A DNA stretch of 64,000 nucleotides from Citreicella sp. C3M06 (GCF_018860705.1 NZ_JAHKQA010000078.1:60925-124924), one strand, 5' to 3'. Positions 8,003 through 17,351 are shown, counted from the first letter of the stretch. The notes: generated by a model from the sequence alone, not told the origin. Program-made: numbers and translations.

Positions 8003-8601
8003 TCGAGACCATGCTGTGGCTGCCGCATTCGGGCATCGTGCGCGAGCGGCTGCATCTTGCGCGCTGCCAGCGCAGCTGCGCGGTGCTGGGGTTCGACTAC
8101 GATCCTGTGGCGGTGCTGCGGGCGCTCAACAAGATTGGTGGCGATGCGCCGCTGCGGCTGCGCATGAGCGTGGCGCAGGATGGCAGCGTGGCCATGACAT
8201 CCCAGCCTTTCGAGCTGGGCGCGCTGCCGGTGCTCAGCCGGGTTCTGGTGTCGGCGCAGCGGCTTGACCCGCGCGACCCGTTCCTGCGGCTCAAGACCAC
8301 GCGGCGCGCGCTGTATGACGATGCCTACGCAAGCCGGCCGGCGGGGATCGACGAGGTGCTGTTCTTCAATACGCAAGACGAGCTGTGCGAGGGCAGCATC
8401 AGCAATGTCTTCTTGCAGATCAATGGGCAGAAGCTGACGCCCGCGGTGTCGAGCGGTTTGCTGCCGGGCGTGCTGCGCGAAAGCCTGCTGTGCACCGGCG
8501 AGGTCAAGGAAGAGATCCTCACGCGCCATGATCTGGAACGGGCCGAGAAGCTGTGGATCGGCAATTCGCTGCGCGGGCTGATGCCAGCGGTACTGGCCTG
8601 A
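7957..8601 (+). CDS. pabC: Class IV aminotransferase-fold enzyme, likely aminodeoxychorismate lyase
   Basis: A 214-residue PLP fold-type IV protein. RLKTTRRALYDDA holds the PLP lysine, and DELCEGSISNVFL the conserved Glu. As it directly follows and overlaps pabB, the likely reaction is release of pyruvate from aminodeoxychorismate to give 4-aminobenzoate. The best start is TTG at 7957, with GAGGAAG 4-11 nt upstream and inside pabB; the first ATG (8011) would remove the conserved N-terminal strand. At 214 residues it is shorter than the typical 270-residue PabC, but this short form occurs beside pabB in relatives. Confidence 0.82.
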   Translation: MEISLRDRTDPALRVIETMLWLPHSGIVRERLHLARCQRSCAVLGFDYDPVAVLRALNKIGGDAPLRLRMSVAQDGSVAMTSQPFELGALPVLSRVLVSAQRLDPRDPFLRLKTTRRALYDDAYASRPAGIDEVLFFNTQDELCEGSISNVFLQINGQKLTPAVSSGLLPGVLRESLLCTGEVKEEILTRHDLERAEKLWIGNSLRGLMPAVLA

Positions 8602-8633
8602 CGGTTCGGTCGCGGCGCTAGCGATCAGGCATG

Positions 8634-8665
8634 AAAAAGCCCGCCGGACCAGATGGCCGGCGGGC
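8634..8665 (-). terminator. Terminator for the Bax-inhibitor-like gene
   Basis: A perfect 9-bp stem (8639-8647 with 8657-8665) with AAAAA at 8634-8638, which reads as a U tract after the hairpin on the minus strand. It sits about 25 nt beyond the minus-strand stop codon at 8691, and may also stop pabC transcripts from the other side. Confidence 0.85.
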
Positions 8666-8690
8666 GTGTGTCGCGGGGCGTAGCGATTGA

Positions 8691-9428
8691 TTACTCGCGG
8701 TTGCCCATCAGTTGCAGCAGGAACATGAACATGTTGATGAAGTTCATGTAGAGGTTCAGCGCGCCCATGATGGCGGCCTTGCCCAGCCATTCGCTGTCGC
8801 CATGCGCTGCGTGCTCAAGGTAGGTGTTCTTGATGTTCTGCGTGTCATAGGCGGTCAGACCGGCGAAGATCAGCACACCAAGGATCGAGATGGCGAACAT
8901 GATCGCCGGCGATCCGAGGAAGATGTTGATGATCGACGCCACCAGCAGACCGATGACACCCATGATCAGGAACGATCCCCAGCCCGAGATGTCTTTCTTG
9001 GTGGTGTAGCCAAAGATCGACAGGCCCGCGAAGGCGATCGAGGTCACGAGGAACACCTGCGCGATCGAGAAGCCGGTGAAGGCGACAAAGATCCACGACA
9101 GCGACAGGCCCATCACCGAGGCGAAGGCGTAGAAGAACATCTGCGCGGCAGCGGCAGACAGGCGATTGATCATCGCGCCGAAGGCGAAGATCATGATCAG
9201 CGGGGCGAACATGACGATGTAGCCAAGGATGTTCGGCGACAGGGTCATCGGGTCGCGGAACACGCTCAGCAGTTCAGGGCTCGTACCTACGGCCCATGCG
9301 ACCGCGAAGGTGAGGAGCATGCCGATGGACATGGTCCCGTAGACCTTGCTCATATGCGTGCGCAGACCTTCGTCAATCTGGGCCGCGGTCGTCCCGGCAG
9401 CGGTCCGGATTGTTCTGTATTGAGCCAT
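8691..9428 (-). CDS. Bax inhibitor-1/YccA-family membrane protein
   Basis: A 245-residue integral inner-membrane protein with seven predicted transmembrane segments after a 35-residue cytosolic N-terminus (MAQYRTIRTAAGTTAAQIDE). The C-terminal region with a paired-Asp-containing last helix (LTAYDTQNIKNTYLE) fits the TMBIM/BI-1 family, whose bacterial members are pH-sensitive calcium leak channels or FtsH-associated proteins. A GGAGG lies just upstream of the ATG. A single-gene unit with its own terminator. Confidence 0.92.
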   Translation of the reverse strand: MAQYRTIRTAAGTTAAQIDEGLRTHMSKVYGTMSIGMLLTFAVAWAVGTSPELLSVFRDPMTLSPNILGYIVMFAPLIMIFAFGAMINRLSAAAAQMFFYAFASVMGLSLSWIFVAFTGFSIAQVFLVTSIAFAGLSIFGYTTKKDISGWGSFLIMGVIGLLVASIINIFLGSPAIMFAISILGVLIFAGLTAYDTQNIKNTYLEHAAHGDSEWLGKAAIMGALNLYMNFINMFMFLLQLMGNRE

Positions 9429-9561
9429 CTATGCCTCCAAGCTGTGTGCGGATTAGGGAAGTCCGTAATATTCGTTACCGATATTGGCAGAGCGAGGAGG
9501 TATTTCAAGGCTCAAACCCAACGAAACGCGCTGTTTCCGGCGGAATATGCAGGGGATGGCG

Positions 9562-9771
9562 TCACCGCTTCCAATGCGTCGGGGCGTCCCAGGGCTTGCG
9601 ACGTAGCTCGTTTGCGACATCGGCGCGGGACAGGCCTATGTCACGCAGGGCGGCGTCATCCAGACGGGCAAGCTGGCGGCGCTGACGGGCAAGGGCAGAC
9701 CAGCGCAGCAGCGTGGTCAATGCGCTGCGGCGACGGGGCAGGGTGATGGATGGGGCGGCGTCACGAAGCAT
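9562..9771 (-). CDS. DUF1127 protein (second copy)
   Basis: A 69-residue basic protein with a DUF1127 core (RRQLARLDDAALRDIGLSRA) followed by an extended tail LRRKPWDAP. Start at ATG 9771 has AAGGA 7 nt upstream; a GTG at 9786 is an alternative. It is divergent from a LysR gene, an arrangement common for DUF1127 genes of this longer type. Unlike the copy at 296-514, no CUCCUCCC hairpins follow it. Function unknown; DUF1127 proteins can be RNA-binding. Confidence 0.75.
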   Translation of the reverse strand: MLRDAAPSITLPRRRSALTTLLRWSALARQRRQLARLDDAALRDIGLSRADVANELRRKPWDAPTHWKR

Positions 9772-9896
9772 GATGGTATCCTTCACAATTGGTGATGAGT
9801 ATTCCGCTGTTCATGTGGTTGTGTGATGGATATGCTGGTTTTAGACCCATCAGTAAAACGACCATTCCTGACGCCCCCCATCACGAAATTCGATCC

Positions 9897-10769
9897 ATGC
9901 GCAATCTCGACATCACCACGCTTCGATCCTTTGCCGCCGTCGCCGATGCAGGCGGGGTGACCCGGGCTGCGGGATTTCTCAACCTGACGCAATCGGCGGT
10001 GTCGATGCAGCTCAAGCGGCTCGAAGAGCTGCTGGATCTGTCGTTGCTCGACCGATCCGGGCGCGGTGTCAGCCTGACCCCCGCCGGAGAGCAGCTGCTG
10101 ACCTATGCCCGCCGCATGATCGAGCTGAACGACGAGATCTATTCGCGCCTGACCAACGCCGATCTGGAAGGCGAGATCGTGCTCGGCGTGCCCCATGACA
10201 TCATCTACCCGGTGATCCCGCGCGTGATGAAGGCGATGCGGCGCGATTTTCCCCGCGTGCGCCTGCAACTGCTCAGCTCTTATTCTGCCGAGCTCAAAGA
10301 GCAGTTCGGGCGCGGCGCGGTTGATGTGATCCTGACCACCGAGGCCAGCCCCGGCCCGGGCGCGGAGGCGCTGCTCGAGGTGCCGCTGCGCTGGTACGGC
10401 GCGCCGGGCGGCACTGCGTGGAAGGCGCGCCCGCTGCGGGTGGCATTTTCGCGCCGGTGCGGCTTTCGCCCCGTTGCGGCGGCCTTGCTCGACCGCGAGG
10501 GCACGGCGTGGGAGCTGGCCGTGGACAGCGAGAGCGACCGCACCATCGAAGTGTCGGTAAGCGCCGATCTGGCGGTCACCCCGGTTCTTGAAGGCCACGC
10601 GCCGGCGCATTTCGAGATGATCGCGCCGGGGGTGCTGCCAGAGCTGGGCGCGCAGAAGATCTGCCTCTATGCATCGGGCGCGCGCTCGCGCATCGTTGAC
10701 CCGCTGGTCGAGATGCTGCGCGCCGAATTCGGCTGTCTGCGCGGGCGCGGCGAAATCACAGCGCAGTAG
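9897..10769 (+). CDS. LysR-family transcriptional regulator
   Basis: A 290-residue regulator with the N-terminal winged helix-turn-helix (LDITTLRSFAAVADAGG, then LTQSAVSMQLKRLEELL) and a periplasmic-binding-like effector domain from about residue 90. Start at ATG 9897 is set by the family N-terminus; the upstream extension is not conserved-looking. It is divergent from the DUF1127 gene, so the 9772-9896 stretch probably holds its own operator, and it lies 59 nt upstream of an 8-oxoguanine deaminase gene that may be its target. The effector is unknown. Confidence 0.9.
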   Translation: MRNLDITTLRSFAAVADAGGVTRAAGFLNLTQSAVSMQLKRLEELLDLSLLDRSGRGVSLTPAGEQLLTYARRMIELNDEIYSRLTNADLEGEIVLGVPHDIIYPVIPRVMKAMRRDFPRVRLQLLSSYSAELKEQFGRGAVDVILTTEASPGPGAEALLEVPLRWYGAPGGTAWKARPLRVAFSRRCGFRPVAAALLDREGTAWELAVDSESDRTIEVSVSADLAVTPVLEGHAPAHFEMIAPGVLPELGAQKICLYASGARSRIVDPLVEMLRAEFGCLRGRGEITAQ

Positions 10770-10828
10770 GGCTTTTCTTTCGGCTGGGCGGCGGGCAGGG
10801 TGCGCCATGCGCAACCCCGGAGGCCGCC

Positions 10829-12163
10829 ATGTCCGAGATCCTGATCCGCAACGCCTGGAACATCCTGACCATGGACGACGCGGGCAGCGAGCTCGACGGC
10901 GCAGACATGATCCTGCGCGACGGCATCATCGCCGAAATCGGCAGCGATCTTGTATCCGAAGGCGAGGTGGTCGATGCCTCGCGCTGCCTTGTGACGCCGG
11001 GGCTGGTGAACACCCATCACCATCTTTACCAGACCCTGACGCGGGCGGTGCCCGGCGCACAGGATGCGCTGTTGTTCGGCTGGTTGCAGACGCTGTACCC
11101 GATCTGGGCGCGGTTTGGCCCCGAGGAAATGCGCATCTCGGCGCTGACCGGGCTGGCCGAGCTGGCGCTGTCGGGCTGCACGCTGACCTCGGATCATTTG
11201 TACCTATATCCCAACGGCGCGCGGCTTGATGACACCATCGAGGCGGCGCAGGACATCGGCCTGCGCTTTCACGCCACGCGCGGCGCCATGTCGATTGGGC
11301 AAAGCGATGGCGGCCTGCCGCCCGACGCGCTGGTTGAAACCGAGGCCGCGATCCTCGAGGATAGCATCCGGGTGATCGACCGCTTCCATGATCCGCGCGA
11401 GGGGGCGATGGTGCGCGTCGGCGTTGCGCCTTGTTCGCCGTTTTCGGTCAGCCGCGAGCTGATGCGCGACGCCGCGCTTCTGGCCCGTGACAAGGGCGTC
11501 ATGCTGCACACCCATCTGGCCGAGAATGACGAGGATATCGCCTATTCGCTGGAGAAATTCGGCTGCCGCCCGGGGCAATATGCCGAAGATCTCGGCTGGA
11601 CCGGCCCCGATGTCTGGCACGCCCATTGCGTCAAGCTCGACGGGCAGGAGATCGACCTGTTTGCAAGCTCACGCACCGGGGTGGCGCATTGCCCCTGTTC
11701 CAATTGCCGCCTTGGCTCTGGCATTGCGCCGGTGCGCGAGATGATCGATGCGGGGGTGAAGGTCGGGCTGGGGGTCGACGGTTCGGCCAGCAACGATAGC
11801 TCCAACCTGATGCTCGAGGCACGTCAGGCGATGCTGCTCCAGCGCGTCAGCCGGGGCGCAGATGCGATGAGCGCGCGTGCGGCGCTGCGCCTTGCGACGC
11901 GCGGCGGGGCCGAGGTTCTGGGCCGCCATGATTGCGGCCAGATCGCCGTGGGCAAGCGGGCGGATCTGGCGCTGTGGGACATCGGCGGCATCGACAGCGC
12001 CGGCAGCTGGGATCGCTCGGCGCTGCTGCTGGCGGGGCCATCGCGGGTGCGGCACCTGTTTGTCGAGGGGCGGCAGGTGGTGCGCGACGGGTGCGTCACC
12101 ACCATCGACCTTGGCCGGGTCATCGCGCGCCAGAACACGCTGGCCGAGCGGCTGGCGATGTAG
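10829..12163 (+). CDS. 8-oxoguanine deaminase-like amidohydrolase
   Basis: A 444-residue metal-dependent amidohydrolase of the AtzA/TrzN/8-oxoguanine deaminase branch. Metal ligands are visible in PGLVNTHHHLYQ (HxH), HTHLAEN, the HCPCSNCRL block, and VDGSASND (Asp). The HHHLYQTLTR and ASNDSSNL segments fit enzymes converting 8-oxoguanine to urate. Cytosolic purine salvage or detoxification. GGAGG lies 7 nt before the ATG. It faces guanine deaminase tail to tail, which supports a purine-catabolic role. Confidence 0.85.
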   Translation: MSEILIRNAWNILTMDDAGSELDGADMILRDGIIAEIGSDLVSEGEVVDASRCLVTPGLVNTHHHLYQTLTRAVPGAQDALLFGWLQTLYPIWARFGPEEMRISALTGLAELALSGCTLTSDHLYLYPNGARLDDTIEAAQDIGLRFHATRGAMSIGQSDGGLPPDALVETEAAILEDSIRVIDRFHDPREGAMVRVGVAPCSPFSVSRELMRDAALLARDKGVMLHTHLAENDEDIAYSLEKFGCRPGQYAEDLGWTGPDVWHAHCVKLDGQEIDLFASSRTGVAHCPCSNCRLGSGIAPVREMIDAGVKVGLGVDGSASNDSSNLMLEARQAMLLQRVSRGADAMSARAALRLATRGGAEVLGRHDCGQIAVGKRADLALWDIGGIDSAGSWDRSALLLAGPSRVRHLFVEGRQVVRDGCVTTIDLGRVIARQNTLAERLAM

Positions 12164-12203
12164 CGCCGAAACGCGCTCGCCAGAGGCCTGCCGCGCGGGG
12201 ATG

Positions 12204-13490
12204 TCAGAGCTTGCGCCCTGCCACCCATGTGCCCGCCACGGCCCGGTCGTCGCCCATCATGATGGTGGGGAACAGCGCCTCCCAGATGTCATTGGCGCGG
12301 GTGCTGCGCTGCGCGATGGCGGGGGTCGAGGCCAGATCGAGCACGGTGAAATCCGCCTCCATCCCCGGCGCAAGGTTGCCGATCAGGTGATCGCAGCGCA
12401 GCGCCCGCGCAGAGCCTTGCGTAGCCAGCCACAGCAGTTCCGATCCGTGCAGCGGGCGGTGGCGCAGCTGGGCGATCTCATAGGCGGCCGCCATGGTGCG
12501 CAGCATCGAAAACGACGAGCCGCCGCCGGTGTCGGTGGCCAGACCGACGCGCTGGCCCTCGCGCATCAACCCATCCATGTCGAACAGCCCCGAGCCGATG
12601 AAGGTGTTCGAGGTCGGGCAATGCACCAGACCGGCGCCGACCTCGCGCAGGCGGTCGCGCTCGCGCGGCTCAAGGTGGATGGCGTGGCCGTAAAGGCCGC
12701 CTTCGCCGAGCAGCCCGTGCGCCTCGTAGGTGTCGAGGTAATCGCGGGCCGCCGGGTACAGCGCCTTGACCCATGCGATTTCATCGACCTGTTCCGACAA
12801 ATGCGTCTGCATCAGGCAATCGGGATGCTCGGCCCAGAGCGCCCCCAGCGCCGACAGCTGTTCCGGGGTCGAGGTGGGCGAGAATCGCGGCGTGATGACA
12901 TAGGAGGCTCGCCCGCGCCCGTGCCAGCGGTTCAGCAGCGCAAGGCTATCGTCATAGGCCGATTGCGCCGTGTCGCGCAGGCCTTCGGGGGCGGTGTCGC
13001 GATCCATGCAGGTCTTGCCGGCAAAGATCCGCATGCTACGATCCTGCGCCGCCGTGAACAGCGCCTCGGCCGAGGCCGGATGGATGGTGCAGAAGCTGCA
13101 CACCGAGGTGGTGCCATGCGCCAGCAGCAGATCCAGATAGCGCCCCGCGATGTCAGCGGCATAGGCCGGATCGGCAAAGCGCATTTCTTCGGGAAAGGTG
13201 TAGTGGTTCAGCCAGTCGATCAGCCGTTTGCCCCAGCTCGCGATCATCGCGGTTTGCGGGTAATGCGCGTGGGCATCGACAAAGCCCGGCACGATCAGCG
13301 CCGCGCCATGATCGACCTGCGCCGCCTTCGGATGGGCGGCGCGCAGTGCATCCGCCGGGCCGACGGCGAGGATCTTGCCATGCTCGACGACCAGCGCGCC
13401 GTGCGTTTCGTGCCATGCCGCACCGGGGCCGTCTTCGAACGGGTTGCCGTCAAAGCTCAGGATCTGCCCGAGATGCAGGGTCTGTGTCAT
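12204..13490 (-). CDS. guaD: Guanine deaminase
   Basis: A 428-residue amidohydrolase. Family motifs are GFVDAHAHYPQTAMIASWG (zinc HxH), LDLLLAHGTTSVCSFCT, QTHLSEQVDEI and CPTSNTFIGSGLFD, followed by LATDTGGGSS. It converts guanine to xanthine. The ATG at 13490 has GGAGACAG just upstream; an upstream start would add 18 non-conserved residues. It is convergent with the 8-oxoguanine deaminase gene, 40 nt apart. Confidence 0.92.
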   Translation of the reverse strand: MTQTLHLGQILSFDGNPFEDGPGAAWHETHGALVVEHGKILAVGPADALRAAHPKAAQVDHGAALIVPGFVDAHAHYPQTAMIASWGKRLIDWLNHYTFPEEMRFADPAYAADIAGRYLDLLLAHGTTSVCSFCTIHPASAEALFTAAQDRSMRIFAGKTCMDRDTAPEGLRDTAQSAYDDSLALLNRWHGRGRASYVITPRFSPTSTPEQLSALGALWAEHPDCLMQTHLSEQVDEIAWVKALYPAARDYLDTYEAHGLLGEGGLYGHAIHLEPRERDRLREVGAGLVHCPTSNTFIGSGLFDMDGLMREGQRVGLATDTGGGSSFSMLRTMAAAYEIAQLRHRPLHGSELLWLATQGSARALRCDHLIGNLAPGMEADFTVLDLASTPAIAQRSTRANDIWEALFPTIMMGDDRAVAGTWVAGRKL

Positions 13491-13609
13491 GTCTGTCTCC
13501 TGATCACTGCGCGCGATTTTGTCGGCGCGGGCCGGGTTTCGCAATCCGCCCTGTTGAATTCCGGGCGGTTATCCTACTCTTTGCGGGGAGGACAGGCAGC
13601 GAGGCGCAA

Positions 13610-15013
13610 ATGACCGAAGATCAGCAAAAGACTGCCCCCGAGGACGACATCTCCGAGGATGACGACAAGAGCTGGGCGATTTCGCGCAAGGAAGCGTCGG
13701 CGATTCTGTTTGCGGTCGATGTCGGCGATCGAGACACGCTGATCGACCTGATGGAGCCGCTGCACGCCGCCGACATCGCCGACATGCTCGAGCAGATGAA
13801 CGCGTTCGACCGGATGCGGCTCATCAAGCTTTACGACAGGGAATTTGACGGCGAAATCCTGTCGGAACTTGACGAATCGATCCGCGAAGACGTGATCCGC
13901 GCCCTGACCCCGCAGGTTCTGGCCGATGCTGTGCGCGAGCTGGATTCCGATGACGTCGTCGACCTGATCGAGGATCTCGACGAGGCGCAGCAGGAAACCA
14001 TTCTGGATGCGCTGGAAGTCAGCGACCGGGTGGCGGTAGAGCAGTCGCTGGGCTACCCGGAATATTCCGCCGGTCGCCTGATGCAGCGCGAGGTGGTGAT
14101 GGCCCCCGAGCACTGGAATGTCGGCGAGGCCATCGACTATCTGCGCGCCACCGAGGATCTGCCCGAGCAGTTCTATCACATCGTGATGGTCGACCCCAAG
14201 CTGCGCCCGGTGGGCAACGTGGCGCTGGGGCGGTTGATGGCGTCGCGCCGCGAGGTGCTGCTGCGCTCGCTGATCGAAGACACGTGGCATGTCATCCCGG
14301 TGACCCGCCCCGAGGCCGAGGTCGCCTATGCGTTCAACCAGTACCACCTGATCTCGGCCCCGGTGGTCGATGAATCCGACCGGCTGGTGGGGGTGATCAC
14401 CATCGATGACGCCATGGCGGTGCTTGACGAGGAACACGAGGAAGACATCCTGCGCCTTGCCGGTGTCGGCGAGGAAAGCCGACTGTCGGACAACACGTTG
14501 GAAACCGTCAAGCAGCGGCTGCCGTGGCTGGCGGTGAACCTGCTGACGGCGGTGCTGGCCAGCCTTGTCATTGCCCAGTACGAGGACGTGATCGGCGCTG
14601 TGGTGGCGCTGGCGGTGCTCATGCCGATCGTGGCCTCGATGGGCGGCAATGCGGGCACGCAGGCGCTGACCGTGGCGGTACGGGCGCTTGCCACCAAGGA
14701 TCTGACCTCGTCGAACGTCTGGCGCATCATCGGGCGCGAGCTGACGGTGGGGCTGTTGAACGGCGTGGTCTTCGCGGTGGTGATGGGGCTGCTGGCGCTG
14801 GTCTGGTTTGGCACCCCGACGCTGGGGCTGGTGATCGCGGCGGCAATGGTCATCAACCTCGTGGTGGCGGGGTTGGCGGGGATCGGCGTGCCGGTGGTGC
14901 TTGAACGCTTCGGGGTCGACCCGGCGCTGGCCTCGGGCACGTTCGTGACCACCGTGACCGATGTCGTGGGCTTTTTCGCCTTTCTCGGGCTGGCCTCGGC
15001 CGTCTTGCTATGA
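13610..15013 (+). CDS. mgtE: Magnesium transporter MgtE
   Basis: A 467-residue inner-membrane Mg2+ channel. The layout is: acidic N-terminal MgtE N domain (about 20-140, HAADIADMLEQ), two CBS domains (about 140-265), a plug helix, and five transmembrane segments with the family signature MGGNAGTQALTVAVRALA. The cytosolic domains sense Mg2+ and close the pore. Start ATG 13610 has GAGG 5 nt upstream. The stop overlaps the next start by 4 nt. Confidence 0.95.
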   Translation: MTEDQQKTAPEDDISEDDDKSWAISRKEASAILFAVDVGDRDTLIDLMEPLHAADIADMLEQMNAFDRMRLIKLYDREFDGEILSELDESIREDVIRALTPQVLADAVRELDSDDVVDLIEDLDEAQQETILDALEVSDRVAVEQSLGYPEYSAGRLMQREVVMAPEHWNVGEAIDYLRATEDLPEQFYHIVMVDPKLRPVGNVALGRLMASRREVLLRSLIEDTWHVIPVTRPEAEVAYAFNQYHLISAPVVDESDRLVGVITIDDAMAVLDEEHEEDILRLAGVGEESRLSDNTLETVKQRLPWLAVNLLTAVLASLVIAQYEDVIGAVVALAVLMPIVASMGGNAGTQALTVAVRALATKDLTSSNVWRIIGRELTVGLLNGVVFAVVMGLLALVWFGTPTLGLVIAAAMVINLVVAGLAGIGVPVVLERFGVDPALASGTFVTTVTDVVGFFAFLGLASAVLL

Positions 15014-15567
15014 GCCTGAGCGCCGCCAAACAGGCCGCCCGCGAGGCTGCCTTTGCGCGTCGCCGCGCGGCGTTCGACGCCGACATGGGCACCGGGGCAG
15101 GGCGCCTGTCGGAACTGCTCGCCGGGCACCGGGGCGTGCCGGTGGCGGGCTACCTGCCGATCCGCAGCGAAATCGACCCGCGCGCTGCCATGGCCGAAGC
15201 CTCGGCCCATGGCCCGGTCATGGTGCCGCTGATCGAGGCCAAGGCAACGCCGCTGCGCTTTGCCCTTTGGGAGCCTGACATGGCGCTGGTGCCCGGCCCG
15301 TTCGGGGCCGAGGTTCCCGCCGATCCGGTGTTTGCCGTGCCACAGATCGTCATCGTGCCGCTGGTTGCCTTCACCCGCGCTGGCGCGCGGCTGGGCTACG
15401 GCGGGGGGTTCTACGACCGCACGCTTCAGGCGCTGCGCGCCAGCGGCCCGGTGCTGGCCGTCGGTTTCGCCTTTGCCGCGCAAGAGGCCGAGGCGCTGCC
15501 CCATGACCCGAATGACCAGCCGCTGGACATGATCGTCACCGAGCGTGAAATTCTATCTCCGCGCTGA
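15010..15567 (+). CDS. 5-formyltetrahydrofolate cyclo-ligase
   Basis: A 185-residue enzyme that converts 5-formyl-THF to 5,10-methenyl-THF with ATP. The family signature LGYGGGFYDRTL is present at about residue 118, and GYLPIRSEIDPR earlier. An ATGA overlap couples it to mgtE, although the functions are unrelated. Size is normal for bacterial MTHFS. Confidence 0.92.
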   Translation: MSLSAAKQAAREAAFARRRAAFDADMGTGAGRLSELLAGHRGVPVAGYLPIRSEIDPRAAMAEASAHGPVMVPLIEAKATPLRFALWEPDMALVPGPFGAEVPADPVFAVPQIVIVPLVAFTRAGARLGYGGGFYDRTLQALRASGPVLAVGFAFAAQEAEALPHDPNDQPLDMIVTEREILSPR

Positions 15568-15670
15568 TGGAACCTGCGCTGCGGGTCTGCGTTTCCTATC
15601 CGAAGCCGGCACAGCGCCGGGCTGCCGCTGGCAGCACACGAGATTTGACCAGACCAGAGGAGCATACCCA

Positions 15671-16156
15671 ATGCCGCAGAATTTTGTCCCCTTTCTCAAA
15701 GAGAACGCCCGCAAGGACATGATCGAGGAGCTGAACGCGCGCCTCGCTGACACCATCGATCTGACCAATGCCGTCAAGCAGGCGCACTGGAATCTCAAGG
15801 GCACCGGGTTCATCGGCGTGCACGAATTGCTCGATGACGTGGCGGCGCATCTGCGCGAAGGGTCGGACCTGATGGCCGAACGCGTCGTCATGATGGGCGG
15901 GCTGGCACAGGGCACCTCGCAGACCGTTGCCAAGGAAAGCACGCTCAAGGCCTACCCGACCGACAAGGTCGATATTCAGGATCACGTTGCCGCGCTGGTC
16001 GAGCGTTTCAACAGCTACACGGTGAACCTGCGCAAGGGCATCGAGGCCGCAGACGAGGCGGGCGATGAAGACACCGCCGATCTGTTCACCGAAGTGAGCC
16101 GCACCGCCGAAAAGGATGCATGGTTCATCGGATCGAACAGCGCAAAGGCCGCATGA
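15671..16156 (+). CDS. dps: Dps-family ferritin-like DNA-protection protein
   Basis: A 161-residue Dps protein forming a dodecameric iron store that binds or shields DNA during starvation and oxidative stress. Ferroxidase-site residues lie in KQAHWNLKG (His) and HELLDDVAAHLREGSD (Asp/Glu). Start ATG 15671 has GAGGAG upstream. It is a single gene closed by a strong terminator at 16196-16221. Confidence 0.93.
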   Translation: MPQNFVPFLKENARKDMIEELNARLADTIDLTNAVKQAHWNLKGTGFIGVHELLDDVAAHLREGSDLMAERVVMMGGLAQGTSQTVAKESTLKAYPTDKVDIQDHVAALVERFNSYTVNLRKGIEAADEAGDEDTADLFTEVSRTAEKDAWFIGSNSAKAA

Positions 16157-16194
16157 GACTGCGCTGAAATTGCGCGAAATGACATGCACGACGA

Positions 16195-16221
16195 GGGCTG
16201 GCCGATCGTGGCCAGCCTTTT
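16195..16221 (+). terminator. Terminator after dps
   Basis: A perfect 8-bp stem (16196-16203 with 16210-16217), 6-nt loop, TTTT at 16218-16221. Confidence 0.88.
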
Positions 16222-16374
16222 GCGTGTTTGCACCGGCACGGAAACGATTTTTTAACGCTATGTAGAAAAGGATTTCTATGCGACCCTGCCGGGAAAGCTG
16301 GTAATCTGCTCCTGTATCAGGTTGTGCGCGGCATGTGGTGCCGAAGCGATGAGTAACGAGTTTTAGGAGTCTTC

Positions 16375-17007
16375 ATGAAGACGATCGTTTCCCTTTTGGC
16401 ATTGGCCGTTGCGGCCCCGGCGCAGGCCGCAACCCTGATCACGCTGGGCGATTTCAGCGCCCCGTATACCGAGACCTTCGACAGCGTTGCGACCGGCGTT
16501 CTGACCGGAAGCGAAACGTTTCTGGGCGATCTCGGGATTTCGGCGATCGAGGTTTCGGGGGCTGGGCCGGGCGAATTCATCTACCCTGCCAGCCAGACCG
16601 GGCAGGGGCTTGGGGCGACCTCGGAGAACGAGGCAACGATCATTGCGCCGGGCAGCGAAGGCAGTCTGATCTCGCTGTTCCTTGCCTTCAGCGCGCCGCA
16701 AACCAAGCTGGCCTTCGATCTTTATGCGTCAGAATCCACCGAGACCTTTACGGTGGATTTCCTGTCTGCCTTCAGTATCATCGACAGCTACGATTTCACC
16801 ACCAGCGGCGCGGGTAATTATTTTGTCGGGCTGGCTGCCGACAGCAGCTTTGATGCGATCAATGTGACGGGCCTCGACAAGGCCGTGCTGCAAAGCCTGA
16901 CGGTCGAAATCAGCGCCGTTCCGCTGCCCGCCGCGCTGCCGCCGATGCTTGCCCTGCTAAGCGGGATGGGCGCAATCGCCCTGCGCCGCCGCCGCCGTCG
17001 CGCCTGA
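16375..17007 (+). CDS. Secreted VPLPA-CTERM protein
   Basis: A 210-residue exported protein: a signal peptide (MKTIVSLLALAVAAPAQA, cleavage after AQA), a beta-rich acidic body, and a C-terminal tripartite sorting tail, VPLPAALPPMLALLSG followed by a run of seven Arg-rich residues. This is the VPLPA-CTERM class found in Rhodobacterales, thought to be processed by a dedicated exosortase. The body has no domain I recognise. AGGAG stands 8 nt before the ATG. No exosortase gene is in the window. Confidence 0.88.
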   Translation: MKTIVSLLALAVAAPAQAATLITLGDFSAPYTETFDSVATGVLTGSETFLGDLGISAIEVSGAGPGEFIYPASQTGQGLGATSENEATIIAPGSEGSLISLFLAFSAPQTKLAFDLYASESTETFTVDFLSAFSIIDSYDFTTSGAGNYFVGLAADSSFDAINVTGLDKAVLQSLTVEISAVPLPAALPPMLALLSGMGAIALRRRRRRA

Positions 17008-17351
17008 CGCTTTAGCGGCTGCAAGCAGGCCGCCCGAGCCTCATGCGCGCCATAAGGCGCAAGGTCGCCATGCCCCGCGCGTGACCCATCGGGCTGAGCG
17101 CGGGTTTCGGATCGCGCATGTAGGCCCTGCGCGCCGAACGCTGTATTCGGCAACCGGTCGCCACGTCACAACGATGTAGCGCCAGCCCGTTGGCGATGGG
17201 GCGCTGCCGGTGCAAAGCGGCGGAGCGGGCACAGACAGACCGGTTTGCTGCCCTACAGACCGGCCCGCCTGCGCCGCCCCCGGCCAAAGGCAGGGCACGG
17301 CGATGGCGCATCAAAGGACCGGCGCACCTGCGCGAACAGGTCCGAACAGGG
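17008..17351. other. Gene-free stretch between the VPLPA-CTERM gene and purD
   Basis: 344 bases with no convincing gene. Open frames here use uneven codons and have no recognisable domain; several short GC inverted repeats occur, but none followed by a T run on either strand. I see no tRNA or known RNA. Confidence 0.5.

Noticed and set aside
11877-13613. 578-codon plus-strand frame opposite guaD
   Set aside because: Antisense of guaD; no conserved domain or ribosome-binding site.
17012-17119. A 35-codon minus-strand frame starting MRDPKPALSP downstream of purD
   Set aside because: Very short, no ribosome-binding site and Arg/Met-rich composition typical of chance frames.
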